This document shows positions 18,137 through 26,428 of a stretch of 64,000 bases of DNA, one piece after another. The stretch is from contig NZ_SNXB01000003.1 of the NCBI RefSeq assembly GCF_004362055.1, positions 542,809 to 606,808 of the forward strand, written 5' to 3'. The position numbers and the translations under genes are program-made. Origin of the DNA: Flavobacterium sp. 245 (GTDB taxonomy: Bacteria > Bacteroidota > Bacteroidia > Flavobacteriales > Flavobacteriaceae). Positions within the stretch are counted from its first letter, which is position 1. Each line of letters starts with the position of its first letter. Under the pieces are notes generated by a model. The model ran no database searches, was not told the DNA's origin, and was given only the letters and a program-made list of their open reading frames with translations.

Positions 18137-19099
18137 ATGGACAATCAAGATAAAATATTCGACAAATTTAAAGAAGCTGCTGAAAATGCGCCAGCCCAAG
18201 ATTTTCCGGGAATGGAAAAAGTCTGGTCACGCGTTGAAAGCAAACTCGACAAAAAAGAAGACAAAAAAACCATTTCTCTTTGGAAAAAAATTGCAGTTGC
18301 GGCTTCACTTTTATTAGTAATCTCTTTAGGTTATCAATTTCTGAAAACAGATAAAAATGAAAGTATAAAAAACGCTGACCAAGTGGTAACCAATGAAACA
18401 AAAGACGAAACAATTGAAAACAATTCGGCAGAAAAAAATAGTGCACCAGCTTCATCAGATTCGCAATTAGTAACAAAAGAAGATGGTACAGCAATTTTAG
18501 AAAATCAGATAAAACATAAAGAAAGCGTTGCAATTCAGGAAATAACAACTTCAAATAGTTCAGCGGAAGTATCCATGCCAATAAGCGTTGGAACCCAAGC
18601 TGTAACGGTAGTTGCAAATGAAGAAATCAATGAAGAAGAAAGTGACAATGCGCTTTCAAAAAAAGAAAACAATTCACAAGTTGGTTATATCGGTTATCCC
18701 GAAAAAGAAGCTGCAAGGGTTGCTTTTGCTGACAAACAAACGTCGAAAGCAAAAAAAAGTGCGCCTTTGGTGATCTTGAACGGCAATGCAATGGCGCATA
18801 ATGATGACGTGAAAAGAGACAAAATGATGCAGGCAGAAATGAAAAATTTAGAGCCTGAAAATGTAGAATCATTAGTAATTCTCGACGAACCTCTTTATAT
18901 TATTGATGGCGTATATTATTCAGAAAATGATTTATTCGGCAAAAACCCAACGAGTCCATATGCGCCGTTAAATCAGCAGGATATAAAAACGATAACTATT
19001 TTACAAGACCTTGAAGCTACTGAAAAATATGGCGAAAAAGGCAAAAAAGGAGTTGTAATAATTACCACAAAAACCGGAAAACCAACTCCGAAGAAATAA
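18137..19099 (+). CDS. Single-pass membrane protein, probable anti-sigma factor, with a C-terminal TonB-plug-like tail
   Basis: This 320-aa protein has a cytoplasmic N-terminus (1-48) with a helical FPGMEKVWSRVESKLDKK segment. One membrane helix (about 50-67) follows, then a long low-complexity Ser/Asn/Glu linker. The tail (about 251-313) has EPLYIIDGV and then LEATEKYGEKGKKGVVIITTK, the hallmark of SusC-type TonB-receptor plug domains. A weaker first copy lies at 210-248 (PLVILNGNA, then NLEPENVESLVIL). The position 2 bp after the sigma gene and the topology suggest an anti-sigma factor, although no zinc motif (HxxxCxxC) is seen. The plug-like tail would face the periplasm. The next gene carries the same plug motif. 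Confidence 0.8.
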   Translation: MDNQDKIFDKFKEAAENAPAQDFPGMEKVWSRVESKLDKKEDKKTISLWKKIAVAASLLLVISLGYQFLKTDKNESIKNADQVVTNETKDETIENNSAEKNSAPASSDSQLVTKEDGTAILENQIKHKESVAIQEITTSNSSAEVSMPISVGTQAVTVVANEEINEEESDNALSKKENNSQVGYIGYPEKEAARVAFADKQTSKAKKSAPLVILNGNAMAHNDDVKRDKMMQAEMKNLEPENVESLVILDEPLYIIDGVYYSENDLFGKNPTSPYAPLNQQDIKTITILQDLEATEKYGEKGKKGVVIITTKTGKPTPKK

Positions 19100-19169
19100 T
19101 CTTAAGCTTTGTCAAAGTCTGCAGCTTTGACAAAGCAAAACCCGAACATTAATTTTAAAACTAATTATC

Positions 19170-21344
19170 ATGAAAAGTCTAAAACTTATTTCATCAGCCA
19201 TTGCTATGCTTATATGTTTCGTAACCATGGCACAAGAAAGAACTATCACTGGAATTGTTTCAGATGAAACAAAACTGCCAATTCCAGGCGCTAATATTAT
19301 CAATCAAACCTCAAAAGCAGCTGCTGTAACTAATTTTGACGGCCAATACAGCATTCAGGCGAAAACAGGAGACATGCTTATTTTTCAATATATTGGATAC
19401 AAAACTCAAAGGCAAAAGGTTCAAAATTCAAACACAATTAATATTCAACTTTTTTCCGCAAGCCAAACCTTATCTGAAGTAGTTGTAGTTGGTTACGGCA
19501 CAAGCAATTCAGAATATGAAGATCGAAGTTATGCCCGTGCAGAAAGAAGAAAAGAGAAGAAAGAGATTTCCAAAGCGCTTCAAGGAAAAGTCGCTGGAGT
19601 TCAGGTTCAAAATAATGTGGGATATGTTGCTGCTCCAAGTTCAAGTCCAACAGTCGTGATTCGCGGAAATGCATCGCTTTCTCCAAAAAACGAACCTCTT
19701 TACATCATTGACGGAGTTCCTGCAAAAGCCAATCAAATGGCTAAAATCAATCCAAATGACATTAAAGATTTAAAGGTTTTAAAAGATGCAGCTGCCACTT
19801 CTATTTATGGAAACAAAGCTTTAAATGGCGTTATTGTAATTTCTACCAAAAATGAAATCTACAAAAACCTTTCAGAAAAAGAATTAGACAAAAAATTAAA
19901 TATCATTACGCCAATTCCGGCTGAACCTACCCAGGAAGATTATGATTCATTTGTAGAAAATGCTTTTGAAAGTCCAAAAACAGCACCGCTTTCTACTTTT
20001 TCTATTGACGTTGACAATGCGTCGTACACAAATATCAGACGTTTTTTAAATAACGGACAACAAGTTCCTAAAGATGCAGTGCGTGTTGAAGAAATGGTGA
20101 ATTTTTTCAAATACACCTACCCGCAACCAAAAGATGAAAATCCGTTTTCTATTAATACAGAAGTGAGCGATTCTCCTTGGAATTCAAATAATAAAATCCT
20201 CAAAATTGGTTTACAAGGAAAAAATATTCCAACAAATGATTTGCCAGCTTCAAACCTTGTTTTTTTAATTGATGTTTCAGGCTCAATGAGCGAAATGAAC
20301 AAACTGCCTTTATTAAAACAATCTTTTAAAATATTGGTAAACGAATTACGTCCAAAAGACAAAGTTGCGATTGTCGTTTATGCTGGCGCAGCAGGAATGG
20401 CTTTACCGCCAACTTCTGGAGACGAGAAAAAAACAATTATTGACGCCTTAGATAAATTACAATCTGGTGGCAGTACAGCAGGTGGTGCAGGAATTGAACT
20501 GGCCTATAAAATTGCTGCAGAAAATTTTATTAAAGATGGAAACAACCGTGTAATTCTAGCAACAGACGGCGATTTTAATGTAGGAAGTGCTTCAAACGCT
20601 GATATGGAAAAATTGATTGAAGAAAAAAGAAAAACAGGCGTTTTCCTGACTTGTTTAGGCTACGGAATGGGAAATTACAAAGACAGCAAAATGGAAATCC
20701 TTGCCGATAAAGGAAACGGGAATTATGCTTACATCGACAATATTCAAGAAGCGAATCGTTTTTTAGGAAAAGAATTTAAAGGTTCGATGTTTGCTATCGC
20801 GAAAGATGTAAAAATTCAGATTGAATTTAATCCGAAGCAAGTTCAGGCATATCGTTTGATTGGTTATGAAAACAGAAAACTTCGTCCAGAAGATTTTAAA
20901 AATGACGCAATTGATGCGGGTGAATTAGGAAGCAATCATACCGTTACGGCTTTGTATGAAATTATTCCAGCCGGAATAAAAAGCGATTATTTAGCCGAAC
21001 AGCCAGATGATTTAAAATACACTAAAACTGAAGCCAGTACAAACAATTACAGCAACGAATTGGCAACAATAAAATTCCGTTACAAAAAACCTGACGGCGA
21101 TAAAAGTATCGAAATGGTTCAGGTAATTGCAAACAAATCCGTTGCTTTGGAAAAATCCAGCGATGATATGAAATTTAGTGCTGCAGTAGCTTGGTTTGGA
21201 TTGAAATTGAGAGATTCAAAATTGATCAAGGACAAATCTTCAGAAGAAATTGTAAAACTGGCAAAGAAGGGAAATTCAAATGACAGCGAAGGTTATAAAG
21301 CTGAATTTATTCGTTTGGTTGAAACTTCTAAGCAATATAATTAA
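19170..21344 (+). CDS. Secreted CarboxypepD-regulatory / TonB-plug / VWA protein (YfbK-like)
   Basis: This 724-aa protein combines several parts in order. These are a signal peptide (1-21), a carboxypeptidase-regulatory-like Ig domain (about 24-95, GIVSDETKLPIPGANI), a SusC-type linker SEVVVVGYG, and a plug domain (about 125-227, PLYIIDGVPAKANQM, then LKDAAATSIYGNKALNGVIVIST). A VWF_A N-terminal domain (about 265-335) follows, then a VWA domain (about 360-540) and a C-terminal YfbK/DUF3520-type domain. The metal-binding MIDAS residues are intact: DVSGS at 368-372, the GGSTAGG threonine, and ATDGD. There is no outer-membrane barrel, so it resembles the front half of a TonB-dependent receptor fused to a VWA adhesion/scaffold module. 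It follows the sigma/plug-tail pair by 70 bp. Confidence 0.88.
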   Translation: MKSLKLISSAIAMLICFVTMAQERTITGIVSDETKLPIPGANIINQTSKAAAVTNFDGQYSIQAKTGDMLIFQYIGYKTQRQKVQNSNTINIQLFSASQTLSEVVVVGYGTSNSEYEDRSYARAERRKEKKEISKALQGKVAGVQVQNNVGYVAAPSSSPTVVIRGNASLSPKNEPLYIIDGVPAKANQMAKINPNDIKDLKVLKDAAATSIYGNKALNGVIVISTKNEIYKNLSEKELDKKLNIITPIPAEPTQEDYDSFVENAFESPKTAPLSTFSIDVDNASYTNIRRFLNNGQQVPKDAVRVEEMVNFFKYTYPQPKDENPFSINTEVSDSPWNSNNKILKIGLQGKNIPTNDLPASNLVFLIDVSGSMSEMNKLPLLKQSFKILVNELRPKDKVAIVVYAGAAGMALPPTSGDEKKTIIDALDKLQSGGSTAGGAGIELAYKIAAENFIKDGNNRVILATDGDFNVGSASNADMEKLIEEKRKTGVFLTCLGYGMGNYKDSKMEILADKGNGNYAYIDNIQEANRFLGKEFKGSMFAIAKDVKIQIEFNPKQVQAYRLIGYENRKLRPEDFKNDAIDAGELGSNHTVTALYEIIPAGIKSDYLAEQPDDLKYTKTEASTNNYSNELATIKFRYKKPDGDKSIEMVQVIANKSVALEKSSDDMKFSAAVAWFGLKLRDSKLIKDKSSEEIVKLAKKGNSNDSEGYKAEFIRLVETSKQYN

Positions 21345-21394
21345 TCAAAATTATATTACATTTGGGCTCATTTAAAAATCAATTTTACACGCAT

Positions 21395-21982
21395 ATGAAC
21401 CCAATTTTAAGCCAAAATCTATTTTTAGTAAAAGAGCACGTCGGAATGTTTAAAGCATCAAACAATTACGATATTTATAATCCAGAAAACAACCAAATTA
21501 TCATGAATTGCCGTGAAAATAATCTGGGATTTTTTACCAAAATGCTTCGCTTTACAGATTATAAAAGAGCTACTCCATTTAATGTTGAAATCACAACCGC
21601 ATCTGGAGAAAAATTAATTACCGTAAAAAGAGGAATTGCCATATTCAGATCAACTGTCGAAGTTCTGGACGAAAAAGACAGACTGATTGGAACTTTCAAA
21701 CAAAAGATTTTCTCAATTGGCGGCCGATTTGAAATTTTAGATAAAAACGAAAAACCAGTTGCAACGTTGCAAGGAAAATGGACCGGCTGGGATTTTAAAT
21801 TCACACACGAAAACAAGCAATTAGCTCAAGTGAGTAAAAAATGGGCTGGTTTAGGAAAAGAGTTTTTTACGAGTGCTGATAATTATGTTCTGCAAATTGA
21901 AGATACCGTAGCAGCTGACAGTTCGCTGAGACAATTAATCTTAGGAGCCGTAATGTGCATTGATATGGTTCTGAAGGAATAA
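21395..21982 (+). CDS. Scramblase/LURP-one-related domain protein
   Basis: I start at the ATG at 21395 (195 aa); the frame extends upstream to a TTG at 21362, but the ATG begins the conserved part. The sequence shows the 12-stranded barrel pattern of the phospholipid scramblase/LURP-one superfamily ([65 protein letters not shown]), ending in a hydrophobic helix ([16 protein letters not shown]). Bacterial members have no settled function. It lies 50 bp after the VWA gene on the same strand and may be the last gene of that operon. Confidence 0.78.
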   Translation: MNPILSQNLFLVKEHVGMFKASNNYDIYNPENNQIIMNCRENNLGFFTKMLRFTDYKRATPFNVEITTASGEKLITVKRGIAIFRSTVEVLDEKDRLIGTFKQKIFSIGGRFEILDKNEKPVATLQGKWTGWDFKFTHENKQLAQVSKKWAGLGKEFFTSADNYVLQIEDTVAADSSLRQLILGAVMCIDMVLKE

Positions 21983-22043
21983 AAAAGGTGTTAAACTTAG
22001 ATTAAGAAAGCATTTAAAGCATCATTTTAGGAAGCAAAAACTG

Positions 22044-22051
22044 TATTTTTG
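22044..22051 (+). promoter_or_regulatory. -7 element (TATTTTTG) upstream of the SDR gene
   Basis: TATTTTTG matches TAnnTTTG and lies 43 bp upstream of the chosen ATG (22095). No TTG lies at the usual -33 distance. It suggests the SDR gene starts its own transcript. Confidence 0.38.
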
Positions 22052-22094
22052 TGTAACTCAAATGATGCTTTCTGCATTTCAAAAAAATACAATC

Positions 22095-22811
22095 ATGACA
22101 GACTTAAAAAATAAAACCGCCTTAATTACCGGAGCAGGAAAAGGAATTGGAAAAGCAATTGCAATTGCGCTGGCTAAAGAAGGTGTAAATCTAATTTTAA
22201 TTGCAAGAACTCAGGCCGATGTTGACCAGCTTGCAGATCAAACTACTAACTTAGGCGTAAAATCATTGGCTTTAGCGGCAGATGTTTCGGATATGAATTC
22301 GATAAACGCAGCTGTTGAAAAAGCTTTAGCCGAATTTAAAAACATTGACATTTTAATTAATAATGCCGGAATAGCTTCTTTTGGGAAATTCTTAGAATTG
22401 GAACCAAGCGATTGGGAAAAAATCATTCAGGTAAATTTAATGGGAACGTATTACACGACTCGCGCCGTTATTCCAAATATGATTGAAAGACAAACTGGCG
22501 ACATCATAAATATTTCCTCGACTGCCGGTTTAAACGGAAACGCATTGACTAGTGCATACAGTGCCTCAAAATTTGCCGTTTTAGGATTAACCGATTCTTT
22601 GATGCAGGAAATGAGAAAACACAATATTCGAATTACCGCTTTAACGCCAAGCACAGTAGCAACTGATATGGCCAAAGACCTAAATCTGACAGACGGAAAT
22701 CCTGAAAAAGTAATGCAGTCTGAAGATATGGCTGATTTAATTATTGCGCAGTTAAAATTAAACCGAAGAGTGTTTATTAAAAACAGCAGTATCTGGTCTA
22801 CTAATCCTTAA
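22095..22811 (+). CDS. Short-chain dehydrogenase/reductase (3-ketoacyl-ACP reductase-like)
   Basis: I use the ATG at 22095 (238 aa), which places the Rossmann motif at the normal distance from the start; an upstream ATG would add 11 unlike residues. Classical SDR motifs are present: TGAGKGIG for the cofactor, NNAG, the catalytic Ser in ISSTAG, and YSASK. It is a cytoplasmic NAD(P)-dependent oxidoreductase, closest in look to FabG-like or sepiapterin-reductase-like proteins. The substrate is unknown. Confidence 0.88.
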   Translation: MTDLKNKTALITGAGKGIGKAIAIALAKEGVNLILIARTQADVDQLADQTTNLGVKSLALAADVSDMNSINAAVEKALAEFKNIDILINNAGIASFGKFLELEPSDWEKIIQVNLMGTYYTTRAVIPNMIERQTGDIINISSTAGLNGNALTSAYSASKFAVLGLTDSLMQEMRKHNIRITALTPSTVATDMAKDLNLTDGNPEKVMQSEDMADLIIAQLKLNRRVFIKNSSIWSTNP

Positions 22812-22879
22812 AACCTAATCTTTAAAACTTTCTCAAAGTTTGAAACGTTAGCAAAATTAAAATAGCAAAAAGACATCAA

Positions 22880-23389
22880 ATGGAACAATATTTAAGACAA
22901 TTAGTCGAAATAGAATTTGAAGATAAAAAACAGATTTTTACCGGATTTCTAATTGACTATTCTGATGACTGGATTTTACTTCGAAATAATCCAGTTGATT
23001 TTATTTTGGATGGTTTTGTGATTTTGAAAAACAAAAACATTCTGGCGGTTAATCGAGATCACGATTTGGCTTTTACCGAAAAAGTAATTCGGTTAAAAGG
23101 CTTAAAAATCAATTCTGAAGATATTATCCCGATTAGAGATTTGGAATCGATTTTAAACTACATCAGCAACAAATACGGCATTTTTCAGATTGCTAAAAAA
23201 TCGGCTAAATCTGCCTATTTAGGAAAATTGCTTTCACTGACAGATGAAGAACTTTTGATTGACTTTCTAGACATCAAAGGTCAGTTTGGAGGAGAATTGA
23301 GCTTTAATCCGGAGAAAATCAGGGTAATTGAATTTGATACCGATTATATTAATTCTTTGAAATTAGTAGTTTCTGAAGACAAGAAATAG
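22880..23389 (+). CDS. Unknown protein, possibly two LSm-like halves
   Basis: I do not recognise this 169-aa protein. Two segments look alike in pattern: residues 8-60 (LVEIEFEDKKQIFTGFLIDYSDDWILL, ILKNKNILAVNRD) and residues 112-165 (AYLGKLLSLTDEELLIDFLD, FNPEKIRVIEFDTDYI). Both have a strand-turn-strand order with a late short motif, as in Sm/LSm or YlxS-like small barrels. This is inferred by eye only. There is no signal peptide, so it is probably cytoplasmic. A perfect-palindrome terminator follows. Confidence 0.65.
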   Translation: MEQYLRQLVEIEFEDKKQIFTGFLIDYSDDWILLRNNPVDFILDGFVILKNKNILAVNRDHDLAFTEKVIRLKGLKINSEDIIPIRDLESILNYISNKYGIFQIAKKSAKSAYLGKLLSLTDEELLIDFLDIKGQFGGELSFNPEKIRVIEFDTDYINSLKLVVSEDKK

Positions 23390-23403
23390 ATTTCTTCTAA
23401 AAA

Positions 23404-23441
23404 CAAAAAGCGTATAATTTTTAAAAATTATACGCTTTTTG
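23404..23441. terminator. Perfect palindromic bidirectional terminator
   Basis: A 38-bp perfect palindrome (19-bp arms, core GCGTATAATTTTT) with A and T tracts at its ends lies between the plus-strand unknown gene and the minus-strand mtaB. It should end transcripts from both sides. Confidence 0.85.
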
Positions 23442-23491
23442 TCATTCCGAGGAATGACAAACTATATGGTAACTTCAGAATACCTTAAAAA

Positions 23492-24826
23492 TTAAGCTTC
23501 CGCTAATTTATTTACAAACTCCATACGAACACTTCCGTCTTCATCAATTTTAGTTAAATTGATTTCTTGTAAAGTATTTACCAATTCTGGATTCCAAGGT
23601 GTTTTTACTTTTACGTAATTTTCAGTAAAACCGTGAATGTATCCTTCTTTATTTTCTCCTTCAAAAAGAACCGTTCTTTTAGTTCCTAATTGGCTTTCAT
23701 AAAAAGCACGACGTTTTTTAACTGATAAGCCACGAAGCATTTTGCTTCGTTTTGCACGAACATTTGCTTGAATAACTCCATCCATCTCAACCGCTTCTGT
23801 ATTATCCCTTTCTGAATACGTAAAAACATGCAAATAAGAAATATCCAAATCATTCAAGAAATGATAGGTTTCTAAAAAATGCTCATCTGTTTCACCAGGA
23901 AAACCAACAATAACATCAACACCAATACAGGCATGAGGCATTACTTCACGAATTTTATTTACTCGGTCAATATAAACTTCACGCAGATAACGGCGTTTCA
24001 TTAATTTTAAAATATCATTGCTTCCTGATTGTAGCGGAATATGAAAATGCGGTACAAAAGTGCGACTTTTAGAAACGAATTCGATGGTTTCATTTTTTAA
24101 TAAATTCGGCTCAATCGACGAAATTCTTAAACGTTCGATTCCTTCCACTTTATCTAAAGCCTGAACCAAATCCAGAAAAGTATGTTCGTGTTTTTTATTA
24201 CCAAATTCTCCTTTTCCGTAATCACCAATATTTACACCGGTTAAAACAATTTCACGAATATTTTGAGCTGAAATTTCTTTGGCATTTTTAAGAACATTTT
24301 CTAAAGCATCACTTCTAGAAATTCCTCTTGCCAGTGGAATTGTGCAATACGTACATTTATAATCGCATCCATCCTGAACTTTTAAGAAAGCACGGGTTCT
24401 GTCACCAATAGAGTAACTTCCAACATAAAAATCGGCTTCAGCAATTTCGCACGAGTGAACTTCACCCATATCGTTTTTGCTTAAATCATGAATATAATCG
24501 GTGATTTTAAATTTTTCTGTCGCTCCTAAAACCAAATCGACACCATCAACAGCTGCTAATTCTTCTGGTTTTAACTGCGCATAACAACCAACCGCTGCGA
24601 CAAAAGCTTTGTCATTAAGCTTCATGGCTTTTTTTACAACCTGTTTGAATTGTTTATCAGCATTATCAGTTACAGAACAAGTATTTATTACATAAATATC
24701 GGCAACTTCTTCAAAATCGACGCGGTCAAAACCTTCGTCATTGAAATTTCTGGCGATTGTAGAAGTCTCTGAAAAATTCAGTTTACAACCCAGCGTATAA
24801 AAGGCAACTTTCTTTCTATTTTCCAT
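23492..24826 (-). CDS. mtaB: tRNA t6A37 methylthiotransferase MtaB (radical SAM)
   Basis: This 444-aa protein is a methylthiotransferase that converts t6A37 to ms2t6A37 in tRNAs. It has the N-terminal MTTase domain with cysteines (TLGCKLNFSE, NTCSVTDNADKQ, VGCYAQLKP), the radical-SAM motif CDYKCTYC (about residues 150-157), and a C-terminal TRAM-like region (VLFEGENKEGYIHGFTENYVKV). The GCKLNFSE opening distinguishes MtaB from MiaB and RimO. The length is normal. It is cytoplasmic and appears to be a single gene with its own promoter (24872-24879). Confidence 0.93.
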   Translation of the reverse strand: MENRKKVAFYTLGCKLNFSETSTIARNFNDEGFDRVDFEEVADIYVINTCSVTDNADKQFKQVVKKAMKLNDKAFVAAVGCYAQLKPEELAAVDGVDLVLGATEKFKITDYIHDLSKNDMGEVHSCEIAEADFYVGSYSIGDRTRAFLKVQDGCDYKCTYCTIPLARGISRSDALENVLKNAKEISAQNIREIVLTGVNIGDYGKGEFGNKKHEHTFLDLVQALDKVEGIERLRISSIEPNLLKNETIEFVSKSRTFVPHFHIPLQSGSNDILKLMKRRYLREVYIDRVNKIREVMPHACIGVDVIVGFPGETDEHFLETYHFLNDLDISYLHVFTYSERDNTEAVEMDGVIQANVRAKRSKMLRGLSVKKRRAFYESQLGTKRTVLFEGENKEGYIHGFTENYVKVKTPWNPELVNTLQEINLTKIDEDGSVRMEFVNKLAEA

Positions 24827-25299
24827 AATTTTCTTAAATTAATGAAATCGTTGTCAAAAAATTTAAGGCTGCAAATTTACAAACAATATTTGTAAAAGAA
24901 AATCAATAATCGACTTCGTTTCAACAATTTGTCCTTATTAAAAATAAAATGTACATAAAGTTTGTAAATATTTTGATAAACAATATTTTTTTCGAACTTT
25001 ACATTATACAATTCAATAAGAATTAAATGACAAAAATATCGATTAAGTGCAAATTTTATCGATTAAATACATTTTTTTGCAATTTAAATTGAAAAAATCT
25101 TACATTTACTATGACTTGATTCTTCATTAGAATTTAAGTTAATTTAGAAATCATAGAACGTGTTGATTAATTTAATAATAAATCAGACATAACAATTTTG
25201 AATTTCAATCGTTATGTTGTTGTTTTGTGTTACAAAATGAAATGGGAAAGCCGAAAACCAAAGAGAGTAGGCAAAATCAAAATACAAATACCACACTTT
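24827..25299. other. Gene-free 473-bp AT-rich gap with promoter elements and a 20-bp-spaced direct repeat
   Basis: No gene is supported here. A minus-strand -7 element (TAAATTTG, 24872-24879) serves mtaB. TATCGATTAA occurs twice, at 25038-25047 and 25058-25067, exactly 20 bp apart on the same face of the helix, so it may be an operator for the secreted gene at 25300. The frame running upstream from that gene to 25198 has no clear coding character. Confidence 0.5.
24872..24879 (-). promoter_or_regulatory. -7 element (TAAATTTG) upstream of mtaB
   Basis: An exact TAnnTTTG match on the minus strand lies 45 bp upstream of the mtaB ATG. A TTG (CAA on the plus strand at 24904-24906) lies 24 bp further upstream, close to the usual spacing. 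Confidence 0.42.
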
Positions 25300-25818
25300 A
25301 TGAAAGCATTTTTACCCACAATCTGCTTGATGTTCTTAACCATTTTTAGCTCACAAGCGCAAACTAATGCTCCAGCAACAAATCCATTTCCATCAATTAG
25401 TACTTTAACGACTTGGGCAAGTTTAAACTCTCAGCAGCAATTTGATGTTGCCATTCGTGGTGTAGGTTTTAAATTTGAAGTGAAAGAACCAGGTGCAGAA
25501 TCAACTGCTTATACTTACATTCGTAAAGTAACAGTAAATGAAGTAAATTATACGGACAGAATTGTTTACAGAATTACAAATAATAATTCTGCAAGTATTA
25601 TTTCGCTAGTTACAGCTTCTACAGATTTAGTTAGTTTGTACACACCGCAATTAGCAACTTTCAAAAACAACAACTGTAAAACAGAAATGTCTAAAGACAA
25701 AAACACAACTTGTAGCTGCTATGAAAGTGCTGCTTATGCAATCGATCTTTGTGACGAGCGCGTAAAACTAACAATGGGTGACGGAAATAAATATTTCGTT
25801 TCTGTAGCTAAAAAATAA
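25300..25818 (+). CDS. Secreted protein of unknown function
   Basis: I start at the ATG at 25300 (172 aa) because it begins a signal peptide (MKAFLPTICLMFLTIFSSQAQ). The frame upstream (to 25198) adds 34 basic residues that look non-coding. The mature part is soluble with no family I recognise. It has a cysteine cluster near the C-terminus (NNCKTEMSK, TTCSCYESAAYAIDLCDERV). A terminator follows, so it is probably monocistronic and exported to the periplasm or beyond. Confidence 0.68.
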   Translation: MKAFLPTICLMFLTIFSSQAQTNAPATNPFPSISTLTTWASLNSQQQFDVAIRGVGFKFEVKEPGAESTAYTYIRKVTVNEVNYTDRIVYRITNNNSASIISLVTASTDLVSLYTPQLATFKNNNCKTEMSKDKNTTCSCYESAAYAIDLCDERVKLTMGDGNKYFVSVAKK

Positions 25819-25820
25819 TT

Positions 25821-25890
25821 TAAGAAACTACGTTTTCCAAATCTTTGCAATCTTTTTAAAGTTTACAAAGATTTGGAACGGATTTCTTAG
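25821..25890. terminator. Inverted-repeat terminator between convergent genes
   Basis: Arms 25831-25847 (core CCAAATCTTTG) and 25866-25880 (CAAAGATTTGG) pair, and the outer TAAGAAA and TTTCTTA extend the stem. It separates the plus-strand secreted gene from the minus-strand acetyltransferase. Confidence 0.65.
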
Positions 25891-25894
25891 ATAA

Positions 25895-26422
25895 TTATAA
25901 GTTTGGATTTTTGATTTCGTACCAAACTTCCATTTCTCCTTCATATTCAAAAGAGTTTACAAACTGTAAACCTAATTTTTCGAGAATTTTTCTTGAATTT
26001 TGATTACCTTCATCTGCGTAGGCATACACGGCTTCAACTTTCATTTCGTTGAATGCATGGTCTATAAAAGCTTTTCCGGCTTCTGTAGCATAACCTTTAC
26101 CCCAATGTTTTTCAATAAAGCGATAACCAATTTCATAAAAGTTTTGATGGTTATTAACCTCATCAGTAATGAATTTTATACCTGACCATCCAATAAATTC
26201 ATTGGTGTTTTTTAGAATAACTGCCCAGCGCCCAGTTCCAAAATCTTTATATTGTTGCTTAAGATTTTCGATGTATTCTTCACTTTGTTTAATAGTGGTG
26301 ACGGGTTTATTACCGAGGTAAATATGAACATTTGGATTAGAATCCAATTCGAACATTCCATCAACGTCAGACATCTGTACTTCTCTTAATAACAAACGTT
26401 CTGTTTCGATTGGATTTTTCAT
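25895..26422 (-). CDS. GNAT acetyltransferase, RimJ/RimL type
   Basis: This 175-aa protein (ATG at 26422; a TTG codon precedes it) has the Acetyltransf_3 pattern: PIETERLLLREVQMSDVDGMF at the start, ENTNEFIGWSGIK in the middle strand, EIGYRFIEKHWGKGYATEA as the acetyl-CoA loop, and NQNSRKILEKLGL near the end. It transfers acetyl groups from acetyl-CoA to an amine, commonly protein N-termini or small molecules; the target is unknown. It starts 6 bp after the HAD phosphatase gene, so the two form an operon. Confidence 0.87.
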   Translation of the reverse strand: MKNPIETERLLLREVQMSDVDGMFELDSNPNVHIYLGNKPVTTIKQSEEYIENLKQQYKDFGTGRWAVILKNTNEFIGWSGIKFITDEVNNHQNFYEIGYRFIEKHWGKGYATEAGKAFIDHAFNEMKVEAVYAYADEGNQNSRKILEKLGLQFVNSFEYEGEMEVWYEIKNPNL

Positions 26423-26428
26423 CAAAAA

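Noticed and set aside
25198..25299. N-terminal extension of the secreted gene at 25300
   Set aside because: The added 34 residues are basic and precede a complete signal peptide; the ATG at 25300 is a much better start.
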